Positions 35,344-44,300 of a DNA stretch of 64,000 nt are shown piece after piece. The notes under the pieces are model-generated. The model did not search any database and was not told where the DNA came from. It saw only the letters and a program-made list of their open reading frames with translations. Numbering within the stretch: position 1 is the stretch's first letter; each line of letters begins with the position of its first letter. Source of the stretch: Methanosarcina acetivorans C2A (lineage in GTDB: Archaea; Halobacteriota; Methanosarcinia; Methanosarcinales; Methanosarcinaceae); assembly GCF_000007345.1 (NCBI RefSeq), contig NC_003552.1, positions 4,092,001 to 4,156,000 of the forward strand. Direction: 5' to 3'. A program made the position numbers and the translations under genes.

Positions 35344-36171
35344 TCAGGAAAGTTTCCGCTGAACTCTTTCATAAAAGCAGGTATCGGAAATCCTTACAAA
35401 ACGCGCAGGATATTTTGATTTCTTCAGTTTGACAACATCGTCAGGTCTGATCCTGTAAGACTTCTGCCCGTCAATTGCAATTACAGCTTCTTTTTTATGA
35501 TCCGACAATTTCACTGTGATTTCACTGTCCGAAGGGATGACCCATGGCCTTGCCGAAAGCTTGAAAGGAGCGACAGGAACCACCACGATTGCATTTACCC
35601 GTGGGTTTATGATGGGCCCGCCCGCGCTCATTGCATAGGCAGTCGAACCTGTAGGGGTTGCAAAAACCACACCATCGGCACGCATTTCATCCAGAAGGCA
35701 GTCATTGACGTAAACTTCAAACTGGATAATCTTTGCAGGTTTTGCAGACATTACAGCGACCTCGTTGGTGGCTGTCTCAAGCATTTCCCCGTTAAGGAAG
35801 ACGTCTACCCGCATCCTTTCAAGATACGAAAACCCGTAGAGAACTTCCTCTATGGTCTCAATTGCATCCTCAGGTTCCACATCTACAAGGAAACCGAGGG
35901 TGCCCATGTTAATTCCCAGTACAGGGAGAGGGTCTTTCATTTTGGCAATATTTCGGAGGACTGTCCCGTCACCACCCACACTTATGATGAGTTCGACTCC
36001 CTTGTCCCTCATCCTTTCGACAGGAGTGCCCTCAATGTCCAGCACATCAGCTGTGGCAGTGGAGACATAGATTTGCACCTTCGAATAGAAGTGTGCGATA
36101 ATATCCCTTACCATCTGAAGTACTTCAGGCCTATCGCAGCGTGATGCGATCCCTATTTTCCTAATTGCCAA
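35344..36171 (-). CDS. nadK: NAD kinase
   Basis: A 275-residue ATP-NAD kinase that phosphorylates NAD to NADP. The GGDGT motif is at SVGGDGTVLRNIA (about residues 62-70), followed by LGINMGTLGFL and the catalytic-site GSTAYAMSAGGPI block. Length and order match archaeal NadK. The start is TTG at 36171, with GGGGAT just upstream inside the preceding stop region. It begins one base after the inositol-phosphatase-family gene ends, so the pair is co-translated. In Methanocaldococcus jannaschii the two activities occur as one fused protein (NAD kinase / NADP phosphatase). Confidence 0.93.
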   Translation of the reverse strand: MAIRKIGIASRCDRPEVLQMVRDIIAHFYSKVQIYVSTATADVLDIEGTPVERMRDKGVELIISVGGDGTVLRNIAKMKDPLPVLGINMGTLGFLVDVEPEDAIETIEEVLYGFSYLERMRVDVFLNGEMLETATNEVAVMSAKPAKIIQFEVYVNDCLLDEMRADGVVFATPTGSTAYAMSAGGPIINPRVNAIVVVPVAPFKLSARPWVIPSDSEITVKLSDHKKEAVIAIDGQKSYRIRPDDVVKLKKSKYPARFVRISDTCFYERVQRKLS

Positions 36172-36172
36172 A

Positions 36173-36976
36173 TTATCCCCCTGAAAGTAAGCTTAAAAGT
36201 TTTTTATGCACGCGCCCGTTGGACGCGACCATCTCCACTCTGGCAGTAACATTATCAGGAAGTCTTAAAGTTTTTCCGTATCCGTCCGTAACAAGCCCGC
36301 CAGCTTCTTCAAGGATAAGCTGGCCTGCTGCCACATCGGTTACCCGCAGAGCTTTTCGGACATCCACAAAGGCATCAAGCCTGCCTGAAGCTGCATAACA
36401 CAGTTCAAGCGCCACACTCCCGAATAGTCTAACACGGCGGACATTGCTGTATATCCTTCGGGTCCTTTCCACGTTCTGTCTGTAGCCGTACACACTGACA
36501 CAGAGGCTCTTCAGGTCCGAATTCACAGAGGTCTTGATTCTATTCCCATTCAGATATGCTCCTTTTCCGGCTTCTGCATAATATTCTTCCCTGAGGGCAA
36601 GATTGCTCACATACCCGAACCTGAGGTCTGAGAGGTCGTGAGAGGCAAAAGCTATTGATACGCTGTAGAAAGGAATTCCAACAGAAGCATTATAAGTCCC
36701 GTCAAGGGGATCAAGCACAACAGAGAACTCAGGAGACTTTCCGGTAACAAGTTCACCAAGTTCTTCGCTGAGTATCCTCATGGGCCTGCCGTCAGTTTTA
36801 AGCACCTCAATGATGGCGTCTTCTGCTGCAAGGTCTATACATGTAGTCGGCGTTCCGTCAGCTCCCATACATACGAAGCTACTCGCCGAATCGGTGCCCA
36901 CGAGGTCACAGGTTGCATCGTATGCAGCCCTGTAAGCCTCCCGGCACAATTTTAAAAAATATGAATCTGAAGTCAT
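36173..36976 (-). CDS. inositol-monophosphatase-family phosphatase
   Basis: A 267-residue member of the IMPase/FBPase/CysQ family. The metal-binding DPLDGTYN (about residues 85-92) and the upstream EE/ED (IIEVLK...ILSEELGE) are visible, with the C-terminal VTDVAAGQLILEEAGG that replaces the usual WDxAAG. Archaeal members hydrolyse inositol-1-phosphate and fructose-1,6-bisphosphate, and the one fused to NAD kinase in M. jannaschii is an NADP phosphatase. The location directly before nadK makes a role in NAD/NADP balance attractive, but the substrate is not determined by the sequence. Confidence 0.88.
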   Translation of the reverse strand: MTSDSYFLKLCREAYRAAYDATCDLVGTDSASSFVCMGADGTPTTCIDLAAEDAIIEVLKTDGRPMRILSEELGELVTGKSPEFSVVLDPLDGTYNASVGIPFYSVSIAFASHDLSDLRFGYVSNLALREEYYAEAGKGAYLNGNRIKTSVNSDLKSLCVSVYGYRQNVERTRRIYSNVRRVRLFGSVALELCYAASGRLDAFVDVRKALRVTDVAAGQLILEEAGGLVTDGYGKTLRLPDNVTARVEMVASNGRVHKKLLSLLSGG

Positions 36977-37116
36977 TAAGGATCGGATCCTTCTTTTCTC
37001 AGGTTACACAGGCACCTATTAGGCGCCTGGGGCTGAGGATTCTAAAAAGCAGGACTCAGGCAAGCCATTCAGCAATGTCAAACCCCGAGTCCTGGAAATC
37101 AAGAGTCCTGAAAGGC

Positions 37117-38124
37117 TCAGAGCCCAATAGCCTTGTTTGTTTTCAGGATTGATTTTGCGCCGTCGCTCTCAAGTTCCATCATTGCGCGGATGGCGTCCAC
37201 GTTTTCAGGAACCACAATGGACTCCTGGTGGATAGCTTGGAAGAAGTAAAGTTCTCCTTCGTGCATGGTGATGGAGTCCGGCCAGACGCAGTTCTCCCAC
37301 ATATCGTTTCTGGGGCGTTTTATGTCCCTGGCAACTTCCATGATTTCGGCCGTGGAGGTAATTCCCTGCCCGACAAAGCGGACTCTGGACTGGGATCCGA
37401 GCACTTGCCTGACATCCTCGGCAGTGCACTCATTCTTGAGTTCCATGTTTACGGTGTGCACGTGCATGAGAGTCGTCGGGATTTTCATGGCTGCGGAGGT
37501 GATATCGATGTGAGGAATAACGGTCTTCACATCAGGCCCGTGATGGGAAGGCAATTTGATCGGGTCCGGCACGATTGCATTGATCGGGCCTTTCTTTATG
37601 TCATTGGGATCTGTTGCCCTCCTGGCTAGGGTTACCCTGACCTTCTTTGTCCCGAAAGCTTTGTCTATGGGATAGATAACCCTGCAGAGCCCTGTAGTAT
37701 TGCAGGAAACCACCCGTACGAAGTCAAGACCTAGAGCCCCTTCGTAATTTGCGACGGCGTTAAAAGAGTAACCGGCAAGTTCATGATCTTCTCCGCCCTG
37801 CCAGATAGCTTTTACTCCGGCTTTTTCATACAGAGCTTTGTTGGATTTCCCAATCCCCCCAGGAGTGCAGTCCACTATAACATCAGCTTTTTCCACCATC
37901 TCCTCAATGCTCCCGGCAGCAGGCATTCCTGCCTTTTCGAAAGCTTCCAGGTTGGCAGCTGGGGCATAGATGTCATACCCGAGCTGGTGGGCTACTGCAG
38001 CCTCATAGTTCGGCTTTGTCTTGGAAATACCTATGATTTCCATGTCGTCCTGAGCCTGTGCGGCATCTGCAACTCTTTTTCCAATTGTTCCGTAACCGTT
38101 TACTGCAATCTTTGCTTTAGCCAT
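37117..38124 (-). CDS. gap: glyceraldehyde-3-phosphate dehydrogenase, archaeal type II
   Basis: A 335-residue GAPDH of the archaeal type. The Rossmann GYGTIGKR is at residues 10-17, and the active-site Cys141 lies in VVSCNTTGLCR. The family motif ATDPNDIKKGPINAIVP follows, and the C-terminal NDMWENCVWPDSI block is typical. It oxidises glyceraldehyde-3-phosphate to 1,3-bisphosphoglycerate in glycolysis and runs in reverse for gluconeogenesis; it uses NAD(P). A perfect 7-bp inverted repeat lies about 65 bp upstream (38188-38205) in the promoter or leader. The gene is separate from the phosphatase gene, with a 140-bp gap holding no gene. Confidence 0.96.
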   Translation of the reverse strand: MAKAKIAVNGYGTIGKRVADAAQAQDDMEIIGISKTKPNYEAAVAHQLGYDIYAPAANLEAFEKAGMPAAGSIEEMVEKADVIVDCTPGGIGKSNKALYEKAGVKAIWQGGEDHELAGYSFNAVANYEGALGLDFVRVVSCNTTGLCRVIYPIDKAFGTKKVRVTLARRATDPNDIKKGPINAIVPDPIKLPSHHGPDVKTVIPHIDITSAAMKIPTTLMHVHTVNMELKNECTAEDVRQVLGSQSRVRFVGQGITSTAEIMEVARDIKRPRNDMWENCVWPDSITMHEGELYFFQAIHQESIVVPENVDAIRAMMELESDGAKSILKTNKAIGL

Positions 38125-38187
38125 TTATTATCCTGTCCTGTTATCCTCTTCTACCCAAAGAGTATGGTCTAAATTAAATAAATTAAT

Positions 38188-38205
38188 CCGGTTTGTAGAA
38201 ACCGG
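38188..38205. promoter_or_regulatory. perfect inverted repeat upstream of gap
   Basis: CCGGTTTGTAGAAACCGG is a perfect palindrome with 7-bp arms and a 4-bp centre, flanked by TTAAT and ACTAA that extend the symmetry. It lies 64 bp upstream of the gap ATG. It is either an operator for a dimeric regulator or a hairpin in the mRNA leader. The GC-rich arms stand out from the surrounding AT-rich promoter. Confidence 0.6.
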
Positions 38206-38450
38206 ACTAAATTAATGTAAATCATAAGTGAATCAATAGCCTGAGCAGCTAAAACTTGTTTTCCTAAATTTGCGAATTTCAGGCAGTGAATTATACAAAT
38301 CTAAAGTATAGACATAAAATTAAAGTGTTTCATGGATTTATAATGTACGTCTGAAATTAAGAGATGCTGAAAATCGCCAGATATCCGAGCTGAAATACGG
38401 ATTAAAGCGATAAATATCTTGAGTACTTCAAATTGCCCCCTGAAGATTTC
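38206..38450. other. intergenic region
   Basis: AT-rich DNA with no gene, between the gap promoter region and the 13-bp array. Confidence 0.45.
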
Positions 38451-38684
38451 ATCTGATCATTATATCTAATCATTATATCTGATCATTATATCTAATCATT
38501 ATATCTGATCATTATATCTAATCATTATATCTGATCATTATATCTGATCATTATATCTAATCATTATATCTGATCATTATATCTAATCATTATATCTAAT
38601 CATTATATCTGATCATTATATCTGATCATTATATCTGATCATTATATCTGATCATTATATCTGATCATTATATCTGATCATTAG
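38451..38684. repeat. 13-bp tandem array, 18 copies
   Basis: Eighteen head-to-tail units of ATCTRATCATTAT span 234 bp with no spacers. The units fall into two types, ATCTGATCATTAT and ATCTAATCATTAT, in an irregular order. Each unit contains TGATCA in the G form, so the array is rich in TGATCA sites. It is in the large intergenic space between gap and the histidine-kinase gene and codes for nothing. Confidence 0.92.
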
Positions 38685-38862
38685 ATCCGAAATAACATTG
38701 ATATAATAGATCAGGATAAAATAAATGTTTTTCTCGAAAAGCCATTAAAAACAAAGAAACAAGAAGAGGAATCCAGTACATTAGGAGCTTTTAAAGGCTT
38801 TTTCAAAATATCGGGGTACTGACCACCTGTATAGCCATAACATAAAGCTTTCAATAGAAACA

Positions 38863-40884
38863 TTAAGCTTTCTCCGCCACACTTATCCTTATAGTAAATT
38901 CTGTTCCTTTCTCCCTCTTCACCTCCATCTCGCCCTCCAGCTGGTCCACAAGGATTTTTACAAGTTGAAGGCCAAGAGAATCGGAATTTTCCAGATCAAC
39001 TGCGTCCGAAATTCCGGTCCCATCGTCGGAAACGGTCAGAATAAATCCGGTTTCCCTGCGGGACTTTGTTTCATTTTCCGAGCAGAGGTCCGTTTCCTGC
39101 TCGGGACTGATTTCCCTGCAAAGCTTGATGTCTATTTCTCCGCTGTCCCTGTCTGAAAATGCGTGTTTCAAAGAATTTGAAACAAGTTCGTTGACGATCA
39201 ATCCTAAGGGGACTGCAACATCCATATCAAAAAAGATATTCTTTTCAAGCTCCTTTTTCAGGGTTATCCTGGCGTTTCCAAGCCTGTAAGTCTGGAAAAG
39301 GGCATCAACGAGCTTTTCAAGGTAAGGGGAAAAGTCCAGGGTATCGGTTTCCCCATTTTCGTGCAGCTCTTCATGAATGAGAGCAATGGATATCACTCTG
39401 TCCTGACTTTCCTTGAAAGCTTCAACAACTTTCGGAGTCTTACATACCTCATGTTTGGAGAAATTTTCAGCCTGAAGGTCCAGGAGAGAAGAGATTACCT
39501 GCAGGTTATTCTTTATTCTGTGGTGAATTTCCTTTTTGCGGGCAGCATCCACCTTTGCAAGAGTTTCCTCTGTCCTTTTCTTTTCAGTAATATCGTAAAT
39601 TACGCCCTGGTAGATTTCGGGCTTTCCAACCCTGCCAGGGATCTTCTGGCAGGTTTCATGAACCCATTTTGTTTCCCCTCTCTTGTCCCTTATCCTGTAC
39701 TCCACTTCTACTGTAAAGACCCCGGGAATCTTCCTGAGTTTATTCTCTTCCTCAATGACCAGAGGCAGGTATTTGGGGTCTATGATATCCTTCCACTGGA
39801 CTTGAGACATGAACTCTTCTTCAGTATAACCTGTAATTGCTTCCAGGGCTCCGTGCAGAAAATTAGGAATAAAGTTTTCATCGGCCTGAAAAGCAATACC
39901 TTTAAAATTTTCGATAAATGACCGGTACCTTTCTTCACTTTTCTGTATTCTTTCATGAGCAAGCTTTCTCTCGGTTATATCCTTAATAACTCCAAGAAGC
40001 TTGTAAGGTCTACCGCTTTCATCCAGCAGGCAAACTCCTCTATCTTCGGCATAGAAGTAAGTTCCATCTTTTTTCCTGAACCTGAACTCCTGCCTGTACT
40101 TTCCCCCCTCTTTCTGGATTTTTGTGATATTTTCGTTTACCTGGTCCAGCTCCTCGGGATGAAGATATCCCATCCAGACATGAGGGGGAATACTCTGAAA
40201 ATCCTTAACAGAATACCCAGTGACTTCTTCAACAGCCCCATCCAGGTTTCCAGTATTACTTTCGAAATCAAACTCGTATATGATCATTTCAGTCTGTTCT
40301 GTGATAAAGCGGTATTTTTTCCCTTTCTCCCGAAGGGTTCTCTGGACTTCATCGCGATCAGTAATGTCCTGCAGTACTGTTATAAGCCCCCGGACCTCCC
40401 CGATTTCGTTGCTGAAAGTTGATTTGTTTACCAGAAAAACCCTTCTTATGCCGTCTGCGCAGATTCCTTCGTACTCATAAGTATGTTTTCCGCCTTTTTT
40501 GAGGAGTTCAATATCGTCCCGATCCCATTCCTTTATGCGCTCAAGCAGAGATTGCCCGTCCAAAAAAGCCCTTTCAGGAAACTTTTCAATAACCTTTAGG
40601 GCTGCTTCAAGAAGCGTAGATCCGACAATCTCTTCTTCCGGAAGCCCTACGATCTGCCTGGTAAAAATTTCATTCACTCCGAGATAAACCCCGTTCCTGT
40701 CCTTGTAACAAACAGGGTTGACCATTGCATTAAGCATTGTTTTTACGAAGAAATCACTTTCATGTAACACAGATGTCGCTCCCGGATTTTCGAAAACTTC
40801 AGGACCTGGGGCCTGAAATGCACCTGAAGTTCCTTTGACGTTATCACATTTTGATTTTTTCAGAACCTTGTTGGACTCGCTCAA
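38863..40884 (-). CDS. PAS-domain sensor histidine kinase (HisKA_2 type)
   Basis: A 673-residue cytosolic sensor kinase. Three PAS/PAC modules are recognisable: about 45-165 (NPVCYKDRNGVYLGVNEIF), about 190-310 (ending LGVIKDITERK) and about 320-440 (ending QGVIYDITEKK). The HisKA_2 dimerisation box then reads EIHHRIKNNLQVISSLLDLQ, with the phospho-acceptor His. A HATPase_c domain follows with VNELVSNSLKHAF (N box) and VSDDGTGI (G1). No transmembrane helix, so it senses an internal signal such as redox state or a ligand. No adjacent response regulator is present. Methanosarcina has many such orphan kinases. Confidence 0.93.
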   Translation of the reverse strand: MSESNKVLKKSKCDNVKGTSGAFQAPGPEVFENPGATSVLHESDFFVKTMLNAMVNPVCYKDRNGVYLGVNEIFTRQIVGLPEEEIVGSTLLEAALKVIEKFPERAFLDGQSLLERIKEWDRDDIELLKKGGKHTYEYEGICADGIRRVFLVNKSTFSNEIGEVRGLITVLQDITDRDEVQRTLREKGKKYRFITEQTEMIIYEFDFESNTGNLDGAVEEVTGYSVKDFQSIPPHVWMGYLHPEELDQVNENITKIQKEGGKYRQEFRFRKKDGTYFYAEDRGVCLLDESGRPYKLLGVIKDITERKLAHERIQKSEERYRSFIENFKGIAFQADENFIPNFLHGALEAITGYTEEEFMSQVQWKDIIDPKYLPLVIEEENKLRKIPGVFTVEVEYRIRDKRGETKWVHETCQKIPGRVGKPEIYQGVIYDITEKKRTEETLAKVDAARKKEIHHRIKNNLQVISSLLDLQAENFSKHEVCKTPKVVEAFKESQDRVISIALIHEELHENGETDTLDFSPYLEKLVDALFQTYRLGNARITLKKELEKNIFFDMDVAVPLGLIVNELVSNSLKHAFSDRDSGEIDIKLCREISPEQETDLCSENETKSRRETGFILTVSDDGTGISDAVDLENSDSLGLQLVKILVDQLEGEMEVKREKGTEFTIRISVAEKA

Positions 40885-41155
40885 TCTAATCTGCTCCTAA
40901 GTTTCTGAAATCTAGTTTTTCTGAAACTATCTATTGGGAAGTGGCTGTTAAGATGATACTATATTACTTATTTTTGTAGAAACTGCTTAAAATTGAATTT
41001 GTAGCAAAATAGATTTTCAATACTAAGGAATAACAAATATATAATTTCAAGTATTCCCCTTATCATCTGTGATGCTTGATAAAAGCTGTTACAAATGATA
41101 AAAAGAATCTAATTTGACGCTGTGTACAAAATATTCTGAAGAAATTGAAAAGCAA
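40885..41155. other. intergenic region
   Basis: No gene is seen. The TTTCAAGTATTCC and ACAAATGATAAAAAGAATC stretches show no recognisable motif. The last 40 bases probably belong to the transposase remnant that follows. Confidence 0.4.
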
Positions 41156-41269
41156 ATGAAAACATTTTATGATATTTTGAATGAAAAAGATAGGAGAAGA
41201 TGTGCAACCATCGAAGCAACGGAATTAGGTTACGGAGGACAAATCTATATAAGTAATGTTAATAAGTAA
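41156..41269 (+). pseudogene. ISAzo13-like transposase N-terminal fragment
   Basis: The frame MKTFYDILNEKDRRRCATIEATELGYGG...YISNV resembles the first conserved block of ISAzo13-type transposases (LSEKDRRRYAAIEA..LGYGG). It stops after 37 codons, while the full transposase is over 400 residues. In-frame codons continue upstream to about 41117 (CTKYSEEIEKQ). The remaining part of the gene is absent. Confidence 0.65.
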
Positions 41270-41304
41270 TGTTAAGGAAGAAAAATAAAAGAAAGGAAGA
41301 GTGA

Positions 41305-42123
41305 TCAAGGTTGAGGTGACCACGAGATCCTCATCCTTGACGACCCACCTCTTGACCAGCAACCGTCTTCTTTCTTTTCATAGTTATCCTCGATATATCG
41401 CATCAGCAGTTCGTCCCATTCATCGTTGCCCTTCAGATGCAAAGAGTCCTTAAGCTCATCCATTGCCTGTTCGGTGGTCATCACCCGCTCGTATGGTGGT
41501 CTCTCGCTATCCAGGTTGACCACATCCGGATAGATGCCGTGTTTATATAGAACGGCGAAGATAAGGTCGACCTTCGGAGACGGAGTGTACTCGTATCCAT
41601 AAATGGTGGACCACAGGTCCAAGCAATGCCTTTCCCAGTACGGCACGCCAGCAAACCAGTACAGGTAAACCTTTTTTCGTGCAAGAGAGTTCATTCTGAG
41701 TACAGCTTTCTCAATATCATCGATCATCAGAGAGTATGCGGCTATGATAATATCATGCCTTTCGATTTCTTCCGGCGCATCCTCCCAGCGTGAATTGATG
41801 ATTTGCACGTTGTCCAGCCCGGCCTTTTTCAGGTTGCTGCTCAGGATCCTGGCCATCGTCTTCGAAGGTTCGACGGCGGTGACTCTTTTGCATATCTTTG
41901 CAAGGGGGACTGTCATTGACCCTGCTCCGGCTCCTATGTCCAGGGCAGTCCAATCATTTTGCATCCCGATCGTTCGACAGCGTTCCTTTCCATCCTTCCA
42001 CACATAGGGGTTTTCACTGAACTGGTAGGAAGCAGATTCATCGTCGTAGTAATTATTAAAACCATCGCATCGCTTGTTCTCCCGGTAAATGGAACGCCAA
42101 GTTTCTCCTGGATCGTACTTCAT
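41305..42123 (-). CDS. class I SAM-dependent methyltransferase
   Basis: About 272 residues. The SAM-binding motif I, LDIGAGAGSMTVPLA, is at about residues 61-75; motif II acidic VTAVEPSKTM follows at about 85, and IIIAAYSLM fits motif IV. The fold is a standard seven-strand methyltransferase; the substrate is not evident. GAGGT lies 7 nt before the second of two close ATGs, so the start is placed at 42123. Methyltransferases of this kind sit beside Fec/Btu-type transporter genes in some methanogens, and the surface and ABC genes nearby may be functionally linked. That link is inferred from context only. Confidence 0.8.
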   Translation of the reverse strand: MKYDPGETWRSIYRENKRCDGFNNYYDDESASYQFSENPYVWKDGKERCRTIGMQNDWTALDIGAGAGSMTVPLAKICKRVTAVEPSKTMARILSSNLKKAGLDNVQIINSRWEDAPEEIERHDIIIAAYSLMIDDIEKAVLRMNSLARKKVYLYWFAGVPYWERHCLDLWSTIYGYEYTPSPKVDLIFAVLYKHGIYPDVVNLDSERPPYERVMTTEQAMDELKDSLHLKGNDEWDELLMRYIEDNYEKKEDGCWSRGGSSRMRISWSPQP

Positions 42124-42201
42124 TTTCATACCTCATTGTCAAAAAATTATCAATTGTGTTACCATCATTAGACTTAGTTTAATCGATTAACTCTCATATC
42201 T

Positions 42202-42378
42202 TCAGAAAGGCTCATTGTTTCGCATCGGTGTATCTGGATTAATTGTAATAACGGGAAATAAATAAAAGTTGGTCATGGCGATGCTTTTTATATCTTCCGT
42301 GGCCAAGGCTGCCATACTGTAAAAGCTTACTACGAATAACGCAGTTAGCATCAAACTTACCAAGCTTTTGATTTTCAT
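42202..42378 (-). pseudogene. truncated secreted cupredoxin-like protein
   Basis: The 58 codons start MKIKSLVSLMLTALFVV, a signal peptide ending SMAALA, and continue EDIKSIAMTNFYLFPVITINPDTPMRNNEPF. That resembles the start of plastocyanin-like domains (NFYF-P--ITI-PGDTV-W-N), with GDTVRW degraded to DTPMR. The frame then ends, while a full cupredoxin has about 100 mature residues including the copper-binding His-Cys-His. AAGAAGATGAT lies before the ATG. The truncated protein cannot bind copper in the usual way. It lies 79 bp before the methyltransferase gene. Confidence 0.5.
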
Positions 42379-42663
42379 ATCATCTTCTTTATTAATTTTG
42401 TAAGGGCTCCTTTTCTTTCTACCAATAAAATGTGAACTCTGTGTGTTTCTAAATTTTTAGAGTGATACTTTTTAATTTTTTTAAGAAATTATTTAGCTGG
42501 TTGCTTTTTACATTTAGCTTCTTCTAATACAGTCCTCAATTTTGGCGGACTATTTGAAATTATATTTAATGAAGTTTGATTTTTGGCAGGTTTTTCGAAA
42601 TTCTCTACTGTATATTGTTTCTTCTCTTTTTTGTTTCAACGAAACAACTATCTTTATTTTACT
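42379..42663. other. intergenic region
   Basis: AT-rich, no gene recognised. Sequence at 42400-42420 (GGGCTCCTTTTCTTTC) may be the polypyrimidine end of the preceding transcript on the minus strand. Confidence 0.4.
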
Positions 42664-43251
42664 TCAGCGTTGAATGTGTTTCCATAATAGAACGATGATT
42701 AACAATAAACAAATAATCAACAATAGTAGAGCGATGTTTACTAAAATCTCAGTGAAGGATGTATTTCCATCTTCTCCATCAGGAAGATTTATCCCAGTGG
42801 GAGAATCATTTATCTCAGTGGGAGAATCAGGAGGATTTGTCAGTGAGATCGAAACGGGTATCTTCAGTCCGGCGTTCAAAGGAATGCCATTTGATTCGGC
42901 GGAGGAACCCATGATGGACAAATCGAAATCATTGATATCTTCACCTTCAGGGGGAGCGGTTATGGTTACGTTCACTTTCCTGTTCTCACTTTTGTCCAGA
43001 GTGAATGAGGAAGGGTCTAATTTCACCCACGGTTTATAGGCTTCATCCACATATAAGGTGCAATCAATGCTATCTGTCCCATAGTTAATCACATAAACGT
43101 TCAGCGTCGTGGTAGATGACCGCGCCATTGTTTCCGTGAGTGATTTGGGTTTTGCTCCCAGAGCCATGGACGAACATGAACAGCACGGTGCCATCACCGT
43201 GATTAATAACAACGTAACCAACGCTATAGCTAATGTTTTTTTCAGTTCCAT
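42664..43251 (-). CDS. secreted, membrane-anchored Ig-like protein
   Basis: A 195-residue protein. Residues 1-30 are a signal peptide (ALVTLLLITVMAPCCSCSSMA, with Cys residues that could be a lipid site). Residues about 45-140 are a beta-rich domain with VNVTITAPPEGE, the pattern of NEW3/COG1470-like Ig domains found in archaeal surface proteins. A Pro/Asn-rich linker follows, then one C-terminal helix (ILVNIALLLLIICLLLIIVLLW) and KHIQR, so the protein is anchored by its tail. It lies upstream of the methyltransferase and near the DUF4430-like genes on the same strand. No partner is identified. Confidence 0.65.
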   Translation of the reverse strand: MELKKTLAIALVTLLLITVMAPCCSCSSMALGAKPKSLTETMARSSTTTLNVYVINYGTDSIDCTLYVDEAYKPWVKLDPSSFTLDKSENRKVNVTITAPPEGEDINDFDLSIMGSSAESNGIPLNAGLKIPVSISLTNPPDSPTEINDSPTGINLPDGEDGNTSFTEILVNIALLLLIICLLLIIVLLWKHIQR

Positions 43252-43349
43252 GATTCCACCTTATCGGTTATAACAGCAAATTCGGAGATGCTGCAAAAGT
43301 AAATAACCTGCCTGTTGAGAGGGCTGTACGGAAGGCACAGCCAACCTCC

Positions 43350-44300
43350 TCATATAGCAGGCGGGTCAACCGCGGGCCCATTGTCTCCATTACCATAGAC
43401 CAGAGCCATACAATCATAGTCGTCTACATTGTAGGCGCTCAGATTGTCCTGTGCCTGTCCGGAGAAATCTGTCCAATTGCCTCCTGCATTACCCAGGTAC
43501 AATTTCCAGTAAGACTGGTCAGAGCCTTTGATGCCGAAAATGGAATCTATACCATCATAGTCACTCTTTTTGCTCCACGAGATATCATAAGATTTTGCAG
43601 CGTCAGACCATGCATCGTATACCGTAGTCCCTTTCCCGTTGGTCCAGAAGTACACACCTCTTGGGGACTGGAGCAATATACGTACCCCATCGGAACTCTG
43701 GTCCCAGACGACTACACGGTCAGGGTTTACCGTAGGACCATGATTGTATTCGGAGTTATTTCCAAAAAATATCGAGCAGAATTTACGTTCGGAAGAATTG
43801 GTGTACATCATGCTATCGCTCGCCCATTCATTGCCGGCATCGCGCCATGTATACGGCATCCACCAGGCCCAGTAAGGCCACCATTGAAAATCCACTTCCT
43901 CAATAAGGATGGGGCCGAGGTCATACATGAAATCAATATCTCCCCATGATGCATTGTCGCCTAAGGCCTGCTTCCAGGGTATGTTGTAGTTATCGGCAGC
44001 ATTTTCCCATGCGTCAAGAAGGGTGGTTCCACGTCCATCCACCCAGAAATAAAATCCGTCTTCGTCTTCTACGAGGAAAGTGACCTTATCGTTCGTCTCC
44101 GCATCGTTCGTCTCCGCATCGTTCGCCTCCGCATCGTTCGCCTCCGCATCGATCGTCTCCGTACCGATCGTCTCCGTACCGATTGTCTCCTTTTCATGCT
44201 TGTCATCGGCAGTACTACCGCTGAGATATGTGGCCATACCACCTATGAGGATCATCGCCAAGATTATGATCCCTGCGATGATTTTTCGGTCTGTCATCAT
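43350..44300 (-). CDS. DUF4430-like surface protein with two repeat domains
   Basis: A 316-residue protein. One N-terminal helix (IIAGIIILAMILIGGMATYL) anchors or exports it; a Thr/Glu/Asn/Ala-rich repeat linker (GTETI, NDAEA) follows. Two homologous domains start GFYFWVDGRGTTLLDAWENAADNYNIPW (about 80) and GVYFWTNGKGTTVYDAWSDAAKSYDISW (about 215); the GxGTTxxDAWxxAA motif resembles DUF4430 and the transcobalamin C-terminal domain. GGAGG lies before two adjacent ATGs (44300 and 44297); the second is better spaced. The linker is encoded by a 15-nt DNA repeat. It is likely a ligand-binding surface protein. Confidence 0.65.
   Translation of the reverse strand: MMTDRKIIAGIIILAMILIGGMATYLSGSTADDKHEKETIGTETIGTETIDAEANDAEANDAETNDAETNDKVTFLVEDEDGFYFWVDGRGTTLLDAWENAADNYNIPWKQALGDNASWGDIDFMYDLGPILIEEVDFQWWPYWAWWMPYTWRDAGNEWASDSMMYTNSSERKFCSIFFGNNSEYNHGPTVNPDRVVVWDQSSDGVRILLQSPRGVYFWTNGKGTTVYDAWSDAAKSYDISWSKKSDYDGIDSIFGIKGSDQSYWKLYLGNAGGNWTDFSGQAQDNLSAYNVDDYDCMALVYGNGDNGPAVDPPAI

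Noticed and set aside
35497-36144. 215-codon plus-strand frame
   Set aside because: Antisense of the NAD kinase gene, which has the GGDGT motif.
38451-38684. CRISPR array
   Set aside because: Thirteen-base units without spacers; a simple tandem repeat.
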